Positions 8,597 through 16,103 of a stretch of 64,000 nucleotides of DNA are shown piece by piece. Every line of letters starts with the position of its first letter. Positions within the stretch are counted from its first letter, which is position 1. The position numbers and the translations under genes were made by a program. The stretch comes from Anaerostipes hominis (ex Lee et al. 2021). GTDB taxonomy: Bacteria; Bacillota; Clostridia; Lachnospirales; Lachnospiraceae. Where the stretch lies: contig NZ_NQOG01000001.1 of NCBI RefSeq assembly GCF_002270485.1, positions 62,001 through 126,000 of the forward strand, written 5' to 3'. Under the pieces are notes generated by a model. It had not been told where the DNA came from, searched no databases, and saw nothing but the letters and a program-made list of their open reading frames with translations.

Positions 8597-8657
8597 AATG
8601 AATTCCTCCTTTGATTGTCTCCATTATAACATCCGGCCTGAACGAAATCAATGAAGG

Positions 8658-9452
8658 CTAAAGAATCTCCGTGATATCCTCCAATGAATCCACGATCACA
8701 TCCGGCTTCACATCACTTTTCTCTACATCCTCCAGCGTACTCTCTCCCGAAAGCACCAGGATTGAAGTCACAGGGCTTCCGTCCGCCACTGCAATATCCG
8801 TGTACAGCCGATCGCCTACGATAGCGATCTCTTCCGGACGGTACCCTGACTGCTCCACAAAATAATTCAGGGTATGTTTTGAAGGTTTCCCAAAGAATTC
8901 AGGGAAACGTCCCGTGGATGCCTCCACCAGTTTCGCCATGGAACCGCAGTCCGGTATGAAATTTCCGCCTTCCATCGGACAGTTCCAGTCCGGATTAATG
9001 CCATAGTATGTACATCCATTACGCACATAATGACAGGCTTTAGAAATCTTCTCATAAGTAAGTGTCGTATCAAAACCAAGGATGACGATGTCCGGATCTT
9101 CGTCCACCAGCGGCATGTCAAAGGCTTCAAACTCTTTTAGAAGAGAAGGTGTCCCTACCACATAGAGGGTTTCCCCCGGATGGTTCTTTTTTAAGTACTG
9201 GATCATCACATGACTGGAAATCATCATCTGCTCCGGTGTGATGGAAATTCCCATTCCCGAAAGTTTATCTATGTAGGCCTGCTGGCTCTTGGAAGAATTA
9301 TTCGTAAAGAAATAATACTCCCTCCCTGTGTCTTCCACTTTCTTTAAAAAGTCCTGTGTGAATGGAAACAAGTCATTTCCAAGATAGATGGTCCCGTCCA
9401 TGTCGAGGACAAAACATTTAATATCTTTCACTGCCTGAATATTTTGCTTCAT
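8658..9452 (-). CDS. HAD-IIA (NagD-like) sugar/polyol-phosphate phosphatase
   Basis: 264 residues. Motif I is LDMDGTIYLG, motif II TNNSSKS, the C2a cap lies between about 80 and 180, the lysine region is GKPSKH and motif IV is GDRLYTDIAVADG. This is the NagD/AraL/PGP group, which dephosphorylates small phosphates such as sugar phosphates and glycerol phosphate. It lies 12 bases after the dehydrogenase at 9465 and shares its transcript, so it likely removes phosphate from an intermediate or by-product of that enzyme. AraL in Bacillus sits similarly near araM, which supports a detoxifying role. The exact substrate cannot be read from sequence. Confidence 0.87.
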   Translation of the reverse strand: MKQNIQAVKDIKCFVLDMDGTIYLGNDLFPFTQDFLKKVEDTGREYYFFTNNSSKSQQAYIDKLSGMGISITPEQMMISSHVMIQYLKKNHPGETLYVVGTPSLLKEFEAFDMPLVDEDPDIVILGFDTTLTYEKISKACHYVRNGCTYYGINPDWNCPMEGGNFIPDCGSMAKLVEASTGRFPEFFGKPSKHTLNYFVEQSGYRPEEIAIVGDRLYTDIAVADGSPVTSILVLSGESTLEDVEKSDVKPDVIVDSLEDITEIL

Positions 9453-9464
9453 CTGTCATTCTCC

Positions 9465-10649
9465 TTAATCTTCATCATAAAAGCGATGTGTGATCTTCTC
9501 CGCGATCTCCTGCATCTTTCCTTTTTCCACTGCCAGGTCTAAGACGCTGTACCGGTCTCTGACTTTATATCCGTCAAGCAGGCTCTGGTAAAACAGATCT
9601 CTGTCGATTCCGATTTCTTTCGGAGAAACCGGCGCACCTACGGTCTTTAAAAGCCCTTCCGCATATTCTCTGGTCGGTGCCAGCTTCTTCGCCGCCTCCG
9701 GAATTTCGTCTCCCATAATCTCGAAAATTTCCGCAATGATCGGTGTGGCGATGCCGACTTTGATTCCGTGGAGCTCCGGATACTTTTTCCTTGCGATGAA
9801 CTCCATCTCCCAGTAATGGCTCAGCATATGCTCTGCTCCGGATGCCGGACGGGATACGCCGATCAGTCCCATGGCCACTCCGGTAAGCGTCAGCGCCTCG
9901 ATCAGATAGAGAACCGCTTCATCATCCCTGTTTGCAAGTGCCTCTGCACTTCCGGTTACTTTATCAAGGGCTTTCTGAACGAGGGTCACACAAGTCTCAC
10001 AGCAGTATTCCCCGGTCATCTCCCTGGACAAATACCAGTCTGCAAGAGCGGTAAGTTTTCCTATCACATCCCCGAACCCGGCGCGAATCATATGCATTGG
10101 CGCCTGCTTCATGATATCCGTATCCCCGAGGATGCCGTAGGGAAGGGTTGCAATGAAGGAAATCTTCTTTCCTCCCAGGATCAGAGGGGCTCCGTCTGAT
10201 GCATAGCCATCCATAGAAGATGCGGTGCAGACAACGATGTATGGAATCTTTGTCCTGGCTGACATATATTTTACCATATCATTCAAAGTTCCGGAACCTG
10301 CCGCGATCAAAACATCCGTCTCAGGCTCCAGGTTTAAGAACATCGTTCCAACAGCATGCTCAGCCGGGATTAAAATATCTTCCCCTGAATCCAGGACCAC
10401 ACTTTTCACCTGAAATCCTGCATCCTTCAACAGTTTCTCTGCGGTCTCTCCCGCCGCTTTGTATGTATTGTTGTCGCTCAGCATGTAGACTTTCTTTGCA
10501 CCAAGGCCCTTTACCATTTCCGGCAGTTCTTTTATTACTCCCTGACCCATCACCAACTTGTCGATATCCAGAATATGATGCCTTCCGCAGCTGCAGTCAA
10601 AACTTGCTTTTGCCATTTCATTCATAGAATAGTTTAAGATCTCATCCAT
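9465..10649 (-). CDS. sn-Glycerol-1-phosphate dehydrogenase-like enzyme (AraM/EgsA family), copy 2
   Basis: 394 residues of the iron/zinc-containing dehydrogenase superfamily (glycerol dehydrogenase/dehydroquinate synthase fold). Seen: nucleotide loop AAGSGTLND, the substrate block TASSMDGYASDGAP, GFGDVIGKLTALADW (metal Asp), SRPASGAEHMLSHYWEM (metal His) and ELHGIKVG (second metal His). The N-terminus carries CSCGRHH, a Cys/His cluster also present in copy 1. Family members reduce dihydroxyacetone phosphate to sn-glycerol 1-phosphate or the reverse. It starts a two-gene block with the HAD phosphatase and has its own operator-like site upstream. Membership in a glucitol-type PTS locus suggests it may oxidise an imported polyol phosphate instead. 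Confidence 0.85.
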   Translation of the reverse strand: MDEILNYSMNEMAKASFDCSCGRHHILDIDKLVMGQGVIKELPEMVKGLGAKKVYMLSDNNTYKAAGETAEKLLKDAGFQVKSVVLDSGEDILIPAEHAVGTMFLNLEPETDVLIAAGSGTLNDMVKYMSARTKIPYIVVCTASSMDGYASDGAPLILGGKKISFIATLPYGILGDTDIMKQAPMHMIRAGFGDVIGKLTALADWYLSREMTGEYCCETCVTLVQKALDKVTGSAEALANRDDEAVLYLIEALTLTGVAMGLIGVSRPASGAEHMLSHYWEMEFIARKKYPELHGIKVGIATPIIAEIFEIMGDEIPEAAKKLAPTREYAEGLLKTVGAPVSPKEIGIDRDLFYQSLLDGYKVRDRYSVLDLAVEKGKMQEIAEKITHRFYDED

Positions 10650-10763
10650 TTTGCTTCCTCCCGAATCTTAATTTTCAAATAAGATTACCACCTGCAATAT
10701 AAATAATACCACTGGTAATATACCTTCATTTTACTTCCATTCTATGATAAAATCCATACCTTA

Positions 10764-10821
10764 TTTTGAACATTTGTATAAATACTTTTAAAGCCGCTAT
10801 TATACATACATTTGTATAAAT
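10764..10821. promoter_or_regulatory. Operator-like site in front of the copy 2 dehydrogenase
   Basis: TTTTGAACATTTGTATAAATA at 10764-10784 matches the motif found at 12928-12948 and 14967-14985 (consensus TATTGAAATnnTGTATAAATA). A second partial copy, ACATTTGTATAAAT, is repeated at 10808-10821; the same 14 bases start at 10770. The remaining upstream sequence to 10650 holds a short inverted repeat (ATTACCA 10684-10690, TGGTAAT 10713-10719) and the ribosome site of the gene at 10649. Probable binding site of the SorC regulator encoded at 15117. Confidence 0.6.
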
Positions 10822-10823
10822 GC

Positions 10824-11204
10824 TTATATGAATTCGATTGTATTTCCCGGTGCGAAATCTGCGGATGTCAAAGGCTCCTCACCTTTTACCGCCTCCACCA
10901 TAATACATCCCGGGCGCTCTGCTTCCGGACCGCCTTTAAAGCTTACCGTGCAGTGTCCAAGTCCCCTGAGAGTTTCATTTGCTTCAGTACCCACTGCCGT
11001 CACTTCAAATCCTTTTTCATTGATCAGCATCATATCTCCCGGCTCAATATTTGCTCTCAGCTCCTCAATCGTATGCAGCACACAGAGATCCTCAAATGCA
11101 GGGGGCGCATTATCATTAAACAGAATAATAAAATTTGAATCAGGGTCTCCTAAAAATGTCAGCGAGTCTTTCCCCAGCTTCTGAATTCTTGTAAAATATT
11201 TCAT
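10824..11204 (-). CDS. srlB: PTS glucitol/sorbitol-type transporter, subunit IIA
   Basis: 126 residues matching the glucitol IIA family: the hydrophobic start FIILFND, the segment DLCVLHTIEEL with the presumed phosphohistidine His44, and the conserved ITAVG-like block VTAVGTEANETLRGLGHCTVSFKG. It accepts phosphate from HPr and hands it to the IIB domain of SrlE. It lies last in the block srlA-srlE-rpiB-dehydrogenase-srlB, 13 bases after the copy 1 dehydrogenase. In E. coli the IIA gene directly follows srlE; here two enzyme genes are inserted between them. Confidence 0.9.
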   Translation of the reverse strand: MKYFTRIQKLGKDSLTFLGDPDSNFIILFNDNAPPAFEDLCVLHTIEELRANIEPGDMMLINEKGFEVTAVGTEANETLRGLGHCTVSFKGGPEAERPGCIMVEAVKGEEPLTSADFAPGNTIEFI

Positions 11205-11216
11205 TTCATCTCTCCC

Positions 11217-12395
11217 TTACTGATAAATACGATTGGTTATTTTTGCTGCAATTTCTTCAAGTTTTTCCGTTTTCAGGGCCAGTTCCAGAATACTGTACCG
11301 ATTTCTTACCTTGTATCCCTCCAAAATGCTGTTATAAAACAGTTCTCTGTCAATTCCGATATCCGTCGGATACACCGGCGCCCCCACTGTTTTTAAGAGT
11401 CCCTCCACATATTCTCTGGAAGGCGCCAGCTTCATGGCTTCTTTTGGCACCTCATCCTTCATCAGCTCAAATATTTCTGCAATAACAGGCGTTGCAATGC
11501 CTACCTTGATACCGTGCAGTTCCGGGAACTTTCCCTTCGCGATAAAGTCCATCTCCCAGTAATGACTGAGCATATGCTCTGCCCCGGAAGCCGGGCGGGA
11601 TACACCGATCAGTCCCATGGCCACCCCTGTGAGGGTCAACGCTTCGATCAGGTAAAGGACCGCGTCATCGTCCCTCTTTGCCAGGGCTTCTGCGCTGCCT
11701 GTGACTTTGTCCAGTGCTCTCTGCACAAGAGTCACACAGGTCTCACAGCAGTATTCGCCGACTTTTTCTTTTGCCAGATACCAGTCGGCAAGGGCGGTCA
11801 GTTTGCCCAGCACATCGCCGAATCCGGCATGGATCATATGCATTGGCGCCTGCTTCATGATATCTGTGTCTCCGATGACGCCGTAAGGAAGTGTGGCGAC
11901 AAAAGATATTTTCTTTCCCTCCAGGATCAGCGGTGCCCCGTCGGCGACATATCCGTCCATGGAAGGAGCCGTACAGACGATCACATATGGAATCTTTGTT
12001 CTCGCAGACATATATTTTGCCATATCATTGATCGTCCCTGAGCCAACCGCAACGATCACCGCCGTATCCGGTTCCAGGTTCAGAAACATCGTTCCCACGG
12101 CCTGTTCATTGGGAATCAAAATATCATCCCCGGAATCCAGCATCACGTTTTTTACAAGATAATCCTCGCCTTCCAGAATTGAAAGCACCCGGTCTCCTGC
12201 TGCCTTAAATGTGTGATTATCACTGAGCATGTAAACCTTTTTGCCGGAAAACGGCTCCAGTACTTTTGTGAGTTCCTTAAGAACCCCCTGCCCCATGATG
12301 ATATGCCTGATATCCAGTGTATGATGTCTGCCGCAGCTGCAGTCAAAATCTGCGCCTGCCATTTCGTTCATAGAATAATTTAAAACTTCATCCAT
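11217..12395 (-). CDS. sn-Glycerol-1-phosphate dehydrogenase-like enzyme (AraM/EgsA family), copy 1
   Basis: 392 residues, colinear with the copy at 9465 along its entire length; both begin MDE(I/V)LNYSMNEMA and share CSCGRHH, GSGT(L/I)ND, SMDGY, GFGDV(I/L)GKLTALADW, RPASGAEHMLSHYWEM and LHGIKVG. The main difference in the active site region is APSMDGYVADGAP here against ASSMDGYASDGAP in copy 2. Archaeal and Bacillus relatives interconvert sn-glycerol 1-phosphate and dihydroxyacetone phosphate. It stands between rpiB and the IIA gene, within the PTS block itself. I infer a role as a polyol-phosphate dehydrogenase of the imported substrate; the family name alone does not prove this. Confidence 0.85.
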   Translation of the reverse strand: MDEVLNYSMNEMAGADFDCSCGRHHTLDIRHIIMGQGVLKELTKVLEPFSGKKVYMLSDNHTFKAAGDRVLSILEGEDYLVKNVMLDSGDDILIPNEQAVGTMFLNLEPDTAVIVAVGSGTINDMAKYMSARTKIPYVIVCTAPSMDGYVADGAPLILEGKKISFVATLPYGVIGDTDIMKQAPMHMIHAGFGDVLGKLTALADWYLAKEKVGEYCCETCVTLVQRALDKVTGSAEALAKRDDDAVLYLIEALTLTGVAMGLIGVSRPASGAEHMLSHYWEMDFIAKGKFPELHGIKVGIATPVIAEIFELMKDEVPKEAMKLAPSREYVEGLLKTVGAPVYPTDIGIDRELFYNSILEGYKVRNRYSILELALKTEKLEEIAAKITNRIYQ

Positions 12396-12410
12396 ATGCT
12401 CTCCTCCTGT

Positions 12411-12860
12411 CTATTTGCTGAATTGTTTCTCGTAGTAAGTGATCCTCTCGACCTTTTCGGTAGACGGCCCATCTTTAAATTCAAGTCCCATCCAAATATC
12501 CAAAAGATATAAAGCCAGCTGAGGTGCGATCACCCTGGCTCCCATGCACATCACATTTCCGTCATTGCTCAGAATGGAGCGCTCTGTGGAGAACGGATCG
12601 TGGCAGACAGCCGCCCGGATTCCCGGCACCTTATTTGCCGTCATAGCCATGCCGATGCCGGTGCCGCACACGAGAATCCCCCTGTCGCACTCACCGCTGG
12701 TCACTTTTTCACAGGTCTTTACCGCAACATCCGGATACAATGCGGTTTCTCCGGCTTCCACTCCATTGTCCACACAGGTATGACCCGTCTCCTCCAATCT
12801 CTTTTTGATTGCCTCTTTTAACTCATAGGCTGCTTCGTCACATCCAATTGAAATCTTCAT
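12411..12860 (-). CDS. RpiB/LacAB-family sugar-phosphate isomerase
   Basis: 149 residues. Start MKISIGCDEAAYELK (Asp9 region), the catalytic-cysteine block VCGTGIGMAMTANK and the phosphate/anion region AVCHDPFSTERSILSNDGNVMCMGARV are standard for ribose-5-phosphate isomerase B. The same family contains LacA/LacB galactose-6-phosphate isomerase and the tetrulose-4-phosphate isomerases of erythritol pathways. Its place between srlE and a polyol-phosphate-dehydrogenase-like gene suggests it converts a ketose phosphate made by that enzyme into an aldose phosphate. Which one (ribulose-5-P, erythrulose-4-P or other) is open. Confidence 0.88.
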   Translation of the reverse strand: MKISIGCDEAAYELKEAIKKRLEETGHTCVDNGVEAGETALYPDVAVKTCEKVTSGECDRGILVCGTGIGMAMTANKVPGIRAAVCHDPFSTERSILSNDGNVMCMGARVIAPQLALYLLDIWMGLEFKDGPSTEKVERITYYEKQFSK

Positions 12861-12910
12861 ATACTTCTGCCTCCTTTGATTTTATGTCTTCATTTTACCT
12901 TTTTATTTAC

Positions 12911-12951
12911 GCAAAGTCTATATTTAATATTGAAATTATGTATAAATATTT
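12911..12951. promoter_or_regulatory. Operator-like site in front of the isomerase gene
   Basis: TATTGAAATTATGTATAAATA at 12928-12948 is the clearest copy of the locus motif. The resemblance to the site upstream of gutM extends further, to 41 bases (12911-12951 against 14950-14990: GCAwAGTCTATA, TATTGAAAT, TGTATAArTATTT). It lies in the 95-base gap after srlE, and would allow separate expression of the isomerase-dehydrogenase-IIA segment. Confidence 0.6.
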
Positions 12952-12955
12952 TTTT

Positions 12956-13939
12956 CTATGAATGATACAGTCCAAAGCTTGCAGCGAACGCAATGATAAC
13001 TGCCAACGGCCCTGTAATGACACGGGAATACAGGACGGACGGAACACCCAGTTCTATGGTCTCTGACTCACACTCCGCAAGACTCAGCCCTACCGGGATG
13101 AAATCACATCCTACCTGGGCATTGATCGCAAAAAGTGCCGGCAGTGCATATTGGGCCGGTATCTTGCCCATAGCGATCTGTGATCCCAGAAGAGTTCCCA
13201 CGACCTGTGCGATAACGGCTCCGGGGCCGAGCACCGGTGACAAAAACGGCATAGCACAAATAAGAGATATGATCAGCATTCCGGGGAGCGTGGCACACAG
13301 CGGCGAAATTGTCTTGGCAATGACGTTCCCGAGTCCCGTAGCTGTGATGATTCCAAGGATCGTACTGGTAAATGCCATAAACGGAAGGATATTTTTTACT
13401 ACCATTTCAATAGTCTCACGTCCTGCTGCAAAAAACTTTCCGACAACCTGCCCTACTCCGATGCCGAGCCTCGTGATCAGTCCCGGCCGCTCAGCCGTCT
13501 GTTCCTGTTTCATATCCCGGCTGCTGTCTTTTTCTTCTTCCGGCGCTTTTTTCTCGGTGGCAGCTTCACCGTCGGCATAAGACAGACAGCTTTCGTTAAC
13601 AGCAGATACGTATATATCCGGAGTAATATATTTTGCCAGAGGCCCTGACTGTCCCACAGGATTTAAATTAACGGTAAAAATTCCCTTCTGCGGATAAATT
13701 CCGCACCGTAACGTTCCTCCGCAGTCGACGATAGCGACCAGGATTTCTTCATCCGGTACATTATTCTTGTGACCGTCGACTGCTTCCCCGCCGGTCATCT
13801 CCGCCAGCTTTGCGGCCAGCGGATGAATTCCTCCTATCGCTGTCATACAAAGAATCTTATTGCATGTTTCTGTTGCCTGCACTACAAGCGGTCCCCCGTA
13901 TCCTCCGGAACCTGCGACGATTTTTACTGGCTTATTCAT
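12956..13939 (-). CDS. srlE: PTS glucitol/sorbitol-type transporter, subunit IIBC (SrlE-like)
   Basis: 327 residues. The N-terminal soluble IIB portion includes GSGGYGGPLV and the DCGGTLRCGIYP loop, where the phosphocysteine is expected. An acidic/charged linker (ATEKKAPEEEKDSSRD) at about 127-142 joins it to the membrane part (about 160-325) with several hydrophobic segments and the conserved NAQVGCDFIPVGLSLAE. It completes the two-part glucitol permease with SrlA, whose gene overlaps it by eight bases. Substrate in other organisms is glucitol, or a pentitol in some Lactobacillales homologues. Confidence 0.9.
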   Translation of the reverse strand: MNKPVKIVAGSGGYGGPLVVQATETCNKILCMTAIGGIHPLAAKLAEMTGGEAVDGHKNNVPDEEILVAIVDCGGTLRCGIYPQKGIFTVNLNPVGQSGPLAKYITPDIYVSAVNESCLSYADGEAATEKKAPEEEKDSSRDMKQEQTAERPGLITRLGIGVGQVVGKFFAAGRETIEMVVKNILPFMAFTSTILGIITATGLGNVIAKTISPLCATLPGMLIISLICAMPFLSPVLGPGAVIAQVVGTLLGSQIAMGKIPAQYALPALFAINAQVGCDFIPVGLSLAECESETIELGVPSVLYSRVITGPLAVIIAFAASFGLYHS

Positions 13940-14483
13940 GGACAGCTACCTCCTTATTTCCCATCTTCTGATATTTATTGCTGAGCATCAGATAAATTCT
14001 TTCTGTCACCATGCCGCGGATAAAAATAACTACAAGTCCCACGAGAAAATAGCGGACTGCCAGATCACCCAGCGGCAGGCTCAGCTTTTGGATACCTGCT
14101 GCAATCCCCATGTATACGAACAGCTCACCGGCATTGGCATTGGGAAAGAACCCCAGCACTGGGTGGCAGAAGCTGATCGCCGCGTCAAAAAAAGGAACCT
14201 TATACTTCTCTTCTACGAATCTGCCAAAAGTATATGCCATCGGGTTGCCGACACAGATCATTGCGATGACAGGTAGAAATAAATACCGGCACAGCCTGTT
14301 TCCGGTGATCCTCATACAAAATTTTTCTACCCTGTCTTCTCCGATCAGTTTTATAATCGCGTTGACTGCTGTCATCAGACATACTACCGTTGGAATAATC
14401 GTGGTCACCCATCCCAAAAACGTCTGTCCTCCTGTGGAAAACAGCTTCATGAATCCATTCGCCAAATTAGATATAACCTGCAT
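13932..14483 (-). CDS. srlA: PTS glucitol/sorbitol-type transporter, subunit IIC
   Basis: 183 residues, strongly hydrophobic. Family blocks: FSTGGQTFLGWVTTIIPTVV near the start, FLPVIAMICVGNPMAYTFGRF, and the conserved FCHPVLGFFPNANAGELFVYMG. It forms the membrane channel with the C-terminal domain of SrlE. The gene follows gutM by ten bases and overlaps srlE, the standard gutM-srlA-srlE arrangement. Confidence 0.92.
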   Translation of the reverse strand: MQVISNLANGFMKLFSTGGQTFLGWVTTIIPTVVCLMTAVNAIIKLIGEDRVEKFCMRITGNRLCRYLFLPVIAMICVGNPMAYTFGRFVEEKYKVPFFDAAISFCHPVLGFFPNANAGELFVYMGIAAGIQKLSLPLGDLAVRYFLVGLVVIFIRGMVTERIYLMLSNKYQKMGNKEVAVHE

Positions 14484-14493
14484 ATGTTCCTCC

Positions 14494-14892
14494 TTACACT
14501 CTCATTTCCAATGCTTCCAGTGCCTGTATGTATCCTTTATAGAATTTTTGTTTCTTCTTCGTCATACTGCGGAGTTCCGAAAGAACTTCCCGAAAATCCC
14601 TTCCCAGTATCTGCACCTGATAAACCTCAGACACCGGATGGAATCTGGCCAGAAATGAAATCCCGTCCATAGCTTCTCCGCCGGTAATCTTTCCGCCCTC
14701 ATCGCATGCAAGAATGACAATATGGCCTCCGGACAGCAGACGTCCTCTTTTCTGTCCGATACCTACCGCTCCGTCCCGGTTTACTCTCCGCACGGCTTTC
14801 TCATAATCTTTGATCTGAAAAATCCCTCCGGCAGACTGAAGCAGAAACAGTACAAGAAACACTCCAAAAAGAATCAACACATGATTTGACAT
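14494..14892 (-). CDS. gutM: GutM/SrlM-family glucitol operon activator
   Basis: 132 residues with an N-terminal hydrophobic helix VLILFGVFLVLFLLQSAGG, then a soluble part with GIGQKRGRLLSGGHIVILACDEGG, matching the GutM/SrlM family found at the head of glucitol-type PTS operons. GutM is described as an activator of glucitol operons, but the membrane anchor leaves open a role in assembling or sensing the permease. The ribosome site GGAGAG precedes ATG 14892. It is the first gene of the PTS transcript and lies directly after the paired operator at 14950-15024. Confidence 0.82.
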   Translation of the reverse strand: MSNHVLILFGVFLVLFLLQSAGGIFQIKDYEKAVRRVNRDGAVGIGQKRGRLLSGGHIVILACDEGGKITGGEAMDGISFLARFHPVSEVYQVQILGRDFREVLSELRSMTKKKQKFYKGYIQALEALEMRV

Positions 14893-14949
14893 TTTCTCTC
14901 CTTTCTTTGATTTTTTTTTCTGTATATGTATTTTAACCCTTTTATTATT

Positions 14950-15024
14950 GCATAGTCTATAGTTTTTATTGAAATATTGTATAAGTATTTAGAATCACCT
15001 CGACATTTATACATCATTTCAATA
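14950..15024. promoter_or_regulatory. Paired inverted operator at the head of the glucitol-type PTS operon
   Basis: TATTGAAATATTGTATAAG (14967-14985) and TTTATACATCATTTCAATA (15006-15024) are inverted copies of one 19-base motif with only a few mismatches, separated by 20 bases. The left copy belongs to a longer 41-base region shared with 12911-12951. The layout is that of a two-site operator for a multimeric SorC-family repressor/activator, whose gene ends 93 bases away. The core promoter of gutM must lie in or next to it, but no clean -35/-10 pair could be picked. Confidence 0.65.
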
Positions 15025-15035
15025 CACATCAGTAC

Positions 15036-15074
15036 AAAAAAAGACCTTCCGGAATTCAGCAATTCCGGAAGGTC
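15036..15074 (-). terminator. Intrinsic terminator of the SorC regulator transcript
   Basis: Perfect 14-base stem (15043-15056 with 15061-15074), four-base loop, then seven T on the minus strand (15036-15042). It separates the regulator from the PTS operon, so the PTS genes need their own promoter. Confidence 0.92.
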
Positions 15075-15116
15075 CCTTTCTATGTCCTTTATGAACTTAT
15101 GATGATATTATGAAAC

Positions 15117-16091
15117 TCAAACTTCTTTCAGCATCTGTCTTGCACATTCTGAGTCTGTAATCAGAACATTAATATTTTTGGAACGCACGGCTCCGACGAC
15201 AGATTTTGATTTCTCGATTCCCCCTGCAACCCCGATCCTTATTTCAATATTTTTCAGCTGCTCCTGTGATATGCCTGCCACACGTTGATTGAAAGAATCA
15301 AACGGTTTCGTATTTCCCTCGATATTGTAAAAATACAGCGACGCGTCTCCGACTGCCCCCATCTCAACAAAATTCTTTAATTCATTCTCCGTTAAATATC
15401 CTTCTGCAACAAGAGCTGTTCCTCCGGCCTCCGGGATTCCGATCCCCATGACCACGACCCTGAGTTTTGAAAAATATTCATAGATGTAGTTTACCGTATC
15501 CTCCTGAAGGAAAATGTCTTTCACCTCTTTGCTGGAAAAAATACCGGGTGACAGGAACTGGACATAATCACCTCCGAACTTTTCCGCAAATTCCACTGCA
15601 ATCCGGTTGGACTGTACATCCCTCTTTTCCGTCCTTTTCTGGGATATCCCTCCGTACAGGGGCACAAACAAAAGCTTATTGCCTTTGTTATAAAATTTAT
15701 CCACATGGGCAATGTGGGACAGCGTCCTCCCCATCGTGACTCCCACATAGTCATCATTTTTCAGGATATGGCTCAGGTAGTCAAAGGCCGCCTCTGAAAG
15801 CATATCCATCTGCTCCTCTTTTGTGTCAAGCGGCTCGCTCTCCACAATGATGGCCTCTTTCAGACCAAACCTCTGTTCCAGCTTCTGCTCTAATTCCCCG
15901 TAATCGTAGCTGATAGGGTTTATGACCTCGATCTTCACAATTCCCTGTTCCCTCCCGAGAGCCAGCATCCTGGATACAGTGGCCCTGGAAAGTCCCAGGG
16001 TGTTGCAGATCTCCACCTGGGTCTTATTTTTCATATAGTATAAATTGCAGCATTTATATATCAGACGGTCGTCATCGACAATTTTCTTCAT
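15117..16091 (-). CDS. SorC/DeoR-family sugar-phosphate-responsive regulator
   Basis: 324 residues. N-terminal helix-turn-helix at about 23-45 (KTQVEICNTLGLSRATVSRML), followed by the SorC sugar-binding domain with VTMGRTL, LLFVPLYGGIS and the C-terminal VAGGIEKSKSVVGAVRSKNINVLITD. Such regulators bind a phosphorylated sugar and control nearby catabolic operons. The gene lies 13 bases after a HAD phosphatase gene and just upstream of the glucitol-type PTS locus, with a terminator between. Four copies of one operator-like motif in that locus make it the most likely target set. Confidence 0.88.
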   Translation of the reverse strand: MKKIVDDDRLIYKCCNLYYMKNKTQVEICNTLGLSRATVSRMLALGREQGIVKIEVINPISYDYGELEQKLEQRFGLKEAIIVESEPLDTKEEQMDMLSEAAFDYLSHILKNDDYVGVTMGRTLSHIAHVDKFYNKGNKLLFVPLYGGISQKRTEKRDVQSNRIAVEFAEKFGGDYVQFLSPGIFSSKEVKDIFLQEDTVNYIYEYFSKLRVVVMGIGIPEAGGTALVAEGYLTENELKNFVEMGAVGDASLYFYNIEGNTKPFDSFNQRVAGISQEQLKNIEIRIGVAGGIEKSKSVVGAVRSKNINVLITDSECARQMLKEV

Positions 16092-16103
16092 CTGCTTCCA
16101 CCT

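Noticed and set aside
12993-13580. 195-codon plus-strand open frame
   Set aside because: Antisense to srlE; Ser/Pro-rich reading without domain features.
14874-15062. 62-codon minus-strand frame ahead of gutM
   Set aside because: It runs through the terminator arm and the operator region in front of gutM and overlaps its start; no ribosome site; the sequence is better explained as regulatory.
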